Source: a virus
IMG/VR virus record: IMGVR_UViG_3300013120_000030
Coordinates: 1 to 64,000 of that record
Reading direction: 5' to 3' (one strand)
DNA: 64,000 nucleotides
This document shows, piece after piece, positions 61,701 to 64,000 of the stretch. The first letter of the stretch is position 1. Each line of letters opens with the position of its first letter. The notes beneath the pieces were generated by a model. It was given only the letters and a program-made list of their open reading frames with translations, ran no database searches and was not told where the DNA came from. A program made the position numbers and the translations under genes.

Positions 61701-64000
61701 CAGTCTTCCTGAAAGATGTTTCGATAAAGATACCAATATTGAAACTGATAAAGGAATAAAGCGTATATGTGATGTATTGATTGGTGACTATGTGAGAACA
61801 CATGATAACAAGTGGAAACAAGTATATAACACTTCTAATAGGAATGTTGATCATAATGAAAAGGTGTATGAAGTTAAAGTTCAATCAAGAGAAAAAGTTA
61901 AAGTTACAGAAGAGCATCCATTCTATGTAATAGAATCTAAACAATGTCATAATTGGTCTCATAAAGATTCTGTTTGCGTTCTAAAGAATAATAAGAAATG
62001 TAGTAAATGTAAACACACATATTATAAAGAATATGAACATCAATGGATACCAGTTAAAGACCTAACTAATAACCACTTTGTAGCAACTCCAATATTGGAT
62101 ATAACTGAAAACTCAGAACCTATCGATGTGTATTCATTATTAAAAGAATATACAAATATAGAAACAGTTGATAATATTATACGATTCTCAAATTATAATG
62201 TTAAAGGAAAAAAACAAGGGATTCAGATACCAAGATATATAGAACGAACACCAGAACTATATGAGTTATTTGGATGGTATCTTGCTGAAGGATCAAGAAA
62301 TTCTGCAAAATACCCATATAATGGCTTAAACTTCGCTCTTAATTCATCAGAAGAGAATATAGCACAACGAATATGTTACTTATTTAATCGTATCTTTGGA
62401 GTTCGTTCTTTCTCTATTAAGAATGTATCAGATAATGGAATAAATGTAAGAATATATTCATCTCTGGTTTCGTTAGTGTTTCAGAAGTTATTTAAACATG
62501 GCTCAAATAATAAATATATTCCATCACTTATATATAATACATCTGAAGATAATCTTAAATCTATGATTAACGCTGTATGGTTAGGTGATGGTTGTTATAA
62601 TAAGAATAGAAAAATAATAAAAGTTATATCATCTTCTTTAATATACGATATAAATAACTTGTTATTAACATTAGGATATATGCCGAGTGTTAACTTTATT
62701 AAAGGTGGAAAGAAAAAAAAGATATATCGTAATAATAAAGAGTCAGTTATTAGTGACTGTTGGACTGTTGAGTGGATTGAGAATCCAAAATGTACAAAAG
62801 ATAGATATATACATGATGATTATTATTATACACGAGTATTATCTAAAAAAAACATATCAATAGATGAAGTATATAATATCGATGTTATTGATTCTAATTC
62901 ATATATAGCTAATGGTTTGGCTGTTCATAACAGTATTGGGGCTGCTTGGGAAAACTTCACTAACACTAATACGTTTCTTGTCAACAAGTTCTTTGCTTAC
63001 AAAGATCCGTTAGAGCATTACAAACAGTATCAATTGTACGGTCAAGAATATACACCATGGACAGATCCTTATGGAAGTTTTATAGCTCCTCAAACTAGAA
63101 CTATGATGGCTCAAGAGAATCCTATAAGTGCTGCAATTAATTGGGGTTTTGGACTTCCTTATCTATTAGGTGGAAGAGCTGGAGGTATATATGGAGCAGT
63201 TGCAGGAGGTGCATATGGTGCTATTCATGGTATGGTAAGAAAAGCTTCTGGAACAATTTATACACCAGAACATATGCAGAAAGAGCGCCAGATAAATGAC
63301 TATTTCGATCAGTTAAAATTCGACAGGAACATGAGAATGGCGTCTTTATCAGAAGGTCTTACTAGGAAAGAATATAGTAATCAAGCAAGATCTACAATGA
63401 CAAGTATACTATCTCAAGGTGGTAAGTATACAGATATGTTTAGAGCTGCTCAGTCTAGCGAGAAACCATATCTAGCTGCATGGTTAGATGAAACTAATCC
63501 AGAACGTAGAGATGAGATAGCTAGATTCTTACCTGAGAAGATGGGTCATGCAATGAGAACATTTTGGCATTCAACTGATAACAAGATGTCTACAAGAGAT
63601 TTCTTAGAATCTACTAGTGCTGACTTGGCTAACGGAAGAAAGACCACGCCTTATAGTATGAATATGTTAGATCCTACTGTAGAACTAGAGGATATAAAAC
63701 TTAAAACTATACAAAATCAAGGTCTTAATCAACACGATTTTGGTCTTGGATGGCAAGAACAAATGCTTAGGGTACAGAATCAGATAGATGATATGCAGAT
63801 AGCTGAGATATCAGCCAGACCTTTAGAACCTGTAAATGTTAATACAGCTGGTATGAAAGCAGCTATATACGAGATGCTTAATCAGATGGGACTTAGTGGA
63901 CGTGTACAATTATATGTTAATAATCATAGTACTAATAATAACAAAGTAACGTTGACTGTTCAACGAGACAGATTACAAACTTTAAAGCGAAGTTTTAATT
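52714..64000 (+). CDS. Giant tape-measure-position protein (partial), with four inteins and a nuclease domain
   Basis: The frame is open from ATG 52714 to the right edge: more than 3,760 codons, incomplete at the 3' end. Four inteins (56443-57657, 58117-59460, 59578-60816, 61717-62931) remove 1,671 residues, leaving about 2,090 of host protein so far. The N-terminus (MAYYDPRTSDERYYDPHRN...) is basic with a short hydrophobic segment. Further regions have Gly/Ala hydrophobic stretches (GGRAGGIYGAVAGGAYGAIHGM near 63170). Between inteins 3 and 4 lies a RecB/Cas4-like PD-(D/E)XK nuclease pattern (60997-61240). The place after two chaperone-like genes suggests a tape measure; an ejected internal protein is the alternative. 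Confidence 0.75.
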   Translation, partial: MAYYDPRTSDERYYDPHRNTSGSLTSSVTSGIGSFAKNAVGYMVMYSAMTFAGGVTSKFIGNIAKTQALKGTGTIAKRISALKAPTLGKIAKQFTPVRHAATRVRMATRPLRQAYKKRARLLERVNRKDSLLGDKARFTSAFRNGKTLAATAGNLLYKHGIKGSVAGYAWDSVAGNLPMYGLEEKAAWNVPGHVMNYAKYMKDNIITFSAFGAIGPIYKGARGTIGLGLRNVMEKNTAFRDKILGNLAKITRPRYSSVQAPTKATNSIFKEDVNNFNTANSYNVFNKAIDATKAAGKTFYSAFIENARTMFAEAGRHGSHNIHKPTKGSVTSFLSRFKKNITDHWQMHREQARYGRTVGVLESEGMRTMKTFEHLGNIESTAGQALEQTTAKNTNMNLINSIRDDQLKPKNFLAQVLSLRPTVTGDVMNTDYISRVGSNFAKYFPKSKAHVVDQAMSNVRMGNDYYSRGKFNVDLSMLSPLHQLKRVTNKIMGLNLSFMIGLPPVGRDLSLGNITGWNSLMGGSVRSTPFNKDTTGLGLIVKSGGVTDTRGNLVQRGTPRTLQQLAADTLGENMSDNLNVSLINGKFYAADGVNLTNLNSMNTVLKYSHPEIFGKAGEAKLSNIKEWIYHSSREPGSIMEANKWLTDANRNTASNPFQWAMKKLDWGVPEAIPNAWRKLKEILTPGRIRHAGKNLNHSQDLQAEMWENLLSKRIDYDKLKAHIPIMRDSMEHTGQEVGMLMQSPTIYQEIAHNSRYLQANQMDSAIFHSDEKFMTKLFNMQESALDQNDVFWKLMKNPDSKAIYETALWNPKKAKDAIPFKRQGRLSDYNSMNVLKTQFVTEGLNVDYSMTNMHPFVDAADTLFKQGHISGTQSTAMKMYGFVSTLFADGNLDNFAKGTPTPQDKTALGAVINTFKKRHNIELEHAMDYISRTEFRTPSRDGKLFQTLKETILDPRLLPSVREQVYDKSPFFALSVGDNGSGKFQTGIKKALDIGAERLTNLIKMTTGLRRDPFKYGDGVRGAARFISTRGGQLAAAGLAYKALDALIADNPMLDETALDQGITGFIADNVAKTHLLSSRIANMTGIAGVGRYLDGLMPGFVSSAPGAIVGAALNWRRGITETAVGAVKGAISNRVLSPLMPDMTKTYDQLEAEYSGKEEVPIIEGRMWLMGTTPWQGKRVIGWRPNWYQRMHSRWKASDSLYGSELRKLLHEPIFPVGISVGDIIDPYYMERKHYFSRPYAECIYPQAFVQIHNGIKMVKDIVKGDKIYDVDGVIYNVKDVTSRNVKNNENIHSVNLVGIHEPLIISEDHKQPIIKDIKCKYKSASNKSCVGEHKGICKKCKSKRTSFEIDWVETKDINVGDFLVKPIVRPVYNGDVIQLSKYINFRNYVVEKDICYIIDKNNKKTKTNAQNTFRIDDKIAYYFGLYLAEGWINFGRNKPHTVNTVHNMKEYDYVKTYITHMCSVFKCSYSEEKHDNYVTFHIHNVLLAELIFGLFNKASDKKCIHFTKEIDRKIVAGIIFGDGHYDISNVVLTNTSLNIHGYVTTVLENDMIPICIKKHCNNGKQSYRTSFPYSYLDEYRMKYDSNYKNKCIQTPKGRSNRIYFRNGSILRRVLSNDIIEYKDKLYDIVTDSPKQSFTLLSHCIHNSADFGADIPLGLGPIVSATLGQVIKPKKQMHREFMEGDDVIGDSDFAANPPPTYKEMRGMMKTGTWNSNSIGSRSSFMGTARYGGTKLYGQRMADQVLDNFESAMGLVGFAGHSIRQGLTSDAAIIPTVETAGRIASQSRSYYDMNLGGLGVYCLPYDGKVLTPNGLTNIGEINSGDIVYDQCYSKKKVTNTFSRICDDDERMYTFTLNAGKTQIDCTWNHPLAIYRKETCHDGKVKPCIPNSKKHCTICTKQDKEVYWDWVQAQDVKVGDYAVMPLPKSDTSVETVDLSAYSDYSFSDKYIYTRAGNGYITALEMLEHNPSLTRKQLREYVDDKDAKEALYSIRKNKIPTRYGRYLDITHNIAWFIGWWLAEGSSNIRNEEVMFSLNINELHIAKTLGKIYAESFGGKFRIYEYPDRTICVLVIKNKVLASYLKSFGNVYTKSMNSLVHLSDNKLRALIDGIIQGDGWINHKLQRGGFKSASSKLVRDVWLSLFRLGIQSSITIDYLEKANGRLLNGKVRKDHVRSELQMSRGGYTNYSDVVLNHKKSKDVSTGRVFTRDGNLYIKISNISSLDCSGTKVYDIEVEESHCFIGNYLLLHNSEALRRFVTKPDWREYGVNPIPNLMPNWLPGKFLKGDPFCVTASTMIEVNGNNLKRAEDVTTDDLIRTHTGKLVKPSFIKKRSMKNSESLYRLKVSSLSSFPIEASEEHPIWTESGWKHIKDINIGEYVGYPISDINDLTTTDKILDCSKLTPYPFDHKYIYTSGCDQEFVDMISYIETIQSSFKRGELKNLLFKNNWDRRKFERAQVAVRNNINRRIPRYIDISSPEWGSLIGYYLSEGCINIKDDKFIGVGFAFNINEKEYHDEVMSCLKSVFNIHSKLYQAKGTNGCSVIVNNLAIPHILCGLFGRYFDEKHIGLQHIDSIKETVRTLINGDGSYYFDRGKPRLSLKLENHQLLYQIRQILLSYGYVGYINDNNLIIRGQAAKECALFINTTKYKDTKDSSYTCRHTYIKDGYVWMRVFDNIVIKNENVYGFQVDTDDSFCTAGIATHNTKINNGELRLPGPAYEKTHAGVDKSMPARASMLGSPTEHSIQYFTGLLPPHLKEQYDILETGTRYHEQIQQWLAAENLLVQAEALVYDEKNNISGHVDAIIKDGMGGRGKKALEIKTISEEGLKRLDGPKWQHVGQINFYMNQLKLKKGGILYVSRDNPANFKMFDVNYSHNRLEKDLEKLHKARSVSSQMLAKSIEGDGYGFSYSWLDRLYILSDVAPTSKEYKEAKFIVERQIKAGMLDPDGIAKYHRAKKHRDATVRKYELYPLRFKGRVMSPDTEANIMSINDNIKAGAEYSLPERCFDKDTNIETDKGIKRICDVLIGDYVRTHDNKWKQVYNTSNRNVDHNEKVYEVKVQSREKVKVTEEHPFYVIESKQCHNWSHKDSVCVLKNNKKCSKCKHTYYKEYEHQWIPVKDLTNNHFVATPILDITENSEPIDVYSLLKEYTNIETVDNIIRFSNYNVKGKKQGIQIPRYIERTPELYELFGWYLAEGSRNSAKYPYNGLNFALNSSEENIAQRICYLFNRIFGVRSFSIKNVSDNGINVRIYSSLVSLVFQKLFKHGSNNKYIPSLIYNTSEDNLKSMINAVWLGDGCYNKNRKIIKVISSSLIYDINNLLLTLGYMPSVNFIKGGKKKKIYRNNKESVISDCWTVEWIENPKCTKDRYIHDDYYYTRVLSKKNISIDEVYNIDVIDSNSYIANGLAVHNSIGAAWENFTNTNTFLVNKFFAYKDPLEHYKQYQLYGQEYTPWTDPYGSFIAPQTRTMMAQENPISAAINWGFGLPYLLGGRAGGIYGAVAGGAYGAIHGMVRKASGTIYTPEHMQKERQINDYFDQLKFDRNMRMASLSEGLTRKEYSNQARSTMTSILSQGGKYTDMFRAAQSSEKPYLAAWLDETNPERRDEIARFLPEKMGHAMRTFWHSTDNKMSTRDFLESTSADLANGRKTTPYSMNMLDPTVELEDIKLKTIQNQGLNQHDFGLGWQEQMLRVQNQIDDMQIAEISARPLEPVNVNTAGMKAAIYEMLNQMGLSGRVQLYVNNHSTNNNKVTLTVQRDRLQTLKRSFN
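56443..57657 (+). mobile_element. Intein A of the giant protein (LAGLIDADG)
   Basis: A 405-residue class 1 intein between RPYAE and SADFGADIP. It starts CIYPQAF and ends HCIHN with Ser at +1. LAGLIDADG motifs: YFGLYLAEG (about 56985) and AGIIFGDG (about 57265). After block B (SEDHKQP) there is an insertion with C-x9-C-x3-H-x3-C-x2-C (from CKYKSA to CKKC, about 56672-56737), then the normal block WVETKDINVGD. The extra motif looks like a zinc ribbon. Confidence 0.9.
58117..59460 (+). mobile_element. Intein B of the giant protein (LAGLIDADG)
   Basis: A 448-residue class 1 intein between GGLGVY and SEALRRF. It starts CLPYDGKVLTPNG and ends LLLHN with Ser at +1. Block B is TWNHPLA; block F EVEESHCFIGNY. 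LAGLIDADG motifs: FIGWWLAEG (about 58750) and DGIIQGDG (about 59035). A four-Cys insertion (CHDGKVKPC...HCTIC, about 58348-58410) follows block B in the same place as in intein A. Only 39 host codons separate it from intein C. Confidence 0.92.
59578..60816 (+). mobile_element. Intein C of the giant protein (LAGLIDADG)
   Basis: A 413-residue class 1 intein between KGDPF and TKINNGEL. It starts CVTASTMIEVNG and ends IATHN with Thr at +1. Block B is SEEHPIW, directly followed by GWKHIKDINIGEY with no Cys insertion, unlike inteins A, B and D. Block F is QVDTDDSFCTAG. LAGLIDADG motifs: IGYYLSEG (about 60153) and LINGDG (about 60454). Confidence 0.92.
61717..62931 (+). mobile_element. Intein D of the giant protein (LAGLIDADG)
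   Basis: A 405-residue class 1 intein between YSLPER and SIGAAWENF. It starts CFDKDTNIETDKG and ends LAVHN with Ser at +1. Block B is TEEHPFYV, followed by a C-x9-C-x6-C-x2-C insertion (QCHNWSHKDSVC...CSKC, about 61945-62015) and then WIPVKDLT. LAGLIDADG motifs: FGWYLAEG (about 62270) and VWLGDG (about 62577). Confidence 0.92.

Noticed and set aside
54159-61884. Several minus-strand frames inside the giant gene
   Set aside because: All lie opposite a continuous coding frame with consistent extein/intein motifs and have no initiation signals.

Overview
The window is part of a low-G+C (about one third by eye) genome of a large tailed bacteriophage with a contractile, myovirus-like tail. The evidence is a contiguous plus-strand virion module: tail fibres and spikes, large terminase, portal, protease/scaffold-like protein, major capsid protein, neck proteins, tail sheath, tube, two chaperone-like genes and a giant tape-measure-position gene that runs off the right edge. 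Genes are tightly packed, often overlap by a few bases and mostly carry strong AGGAG-type ribosome binding sites. No tRNA gene, CRISPR array or integrase was seen, and the host cannot be named from sequence alone.

Layout. 1-3.4 kb: minus-strand genes of unknown function (378-1676, 2591-3124, 3193-3369) among non-coding stretches rich in short hairpins. 3.6-7.8 kb: plus-strand HNH endonuclease, several very small genes and a tail-fibre gene. 7.9-13.8 kb: nucleotide metabolism, with a class II (B12-dependent) ribonucleotide reductase gene broken by two inteins and one group I intron (carrying a GIY-YIG endonuclease), then dUTPase. 13.9-22 kb: small genes, a Vsr-like endonuclease and an adhesin cassette with several visible duplications. 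22-25.8 kb: small membrane or basic proteins of unknown function. 25.9-26.5 kb: a frameshifted, intein-free paralogue of the terminase ATPase domain. 26.5-39.7 kb: terL (two inteins), unknown virion-region genes, portal, protease/scaffold-like gene, second head protein, major capsid protein. 39.8-52.7 kb: neck/connector genes, sheath, tube, two further tube-like proteins (the last fused to a lytic transglycosylase domain) and two chaperone-like genes. 52.7-64.0 kb: one open reading frame of more than 3,760 codons with four inteins and an embedded RecB/Cas4-like PD-(D/E)XK nuclease domain.

The main feature is the load of homing elements: eight inteins (9,321 bases), one group I intron with its own endonuclease, and free-standing HNH and Vsr-like endonucleases. 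They sit in conserved parts of essential genes: RNR active-site segments, the terminase P-loop and the giant virion protein. One RNR intein looks like a class 3 intein (WCT triplet, no N-terminal nucleophile). Three of the four inteins in the giant gene carry an extra four-cysteine, zinc-ribbon-like insertion in the splicing domain.

Regulation: three promoters share both their -35/-10 boxes and their spacer sequence (258, 4494, 7808); a fourth sigma70-like promoter lies at 14595. Intrinsic terminators or hairpins separate transcription units, notably after the major capsid protein, sheath, tube and first chaperone-like gene.
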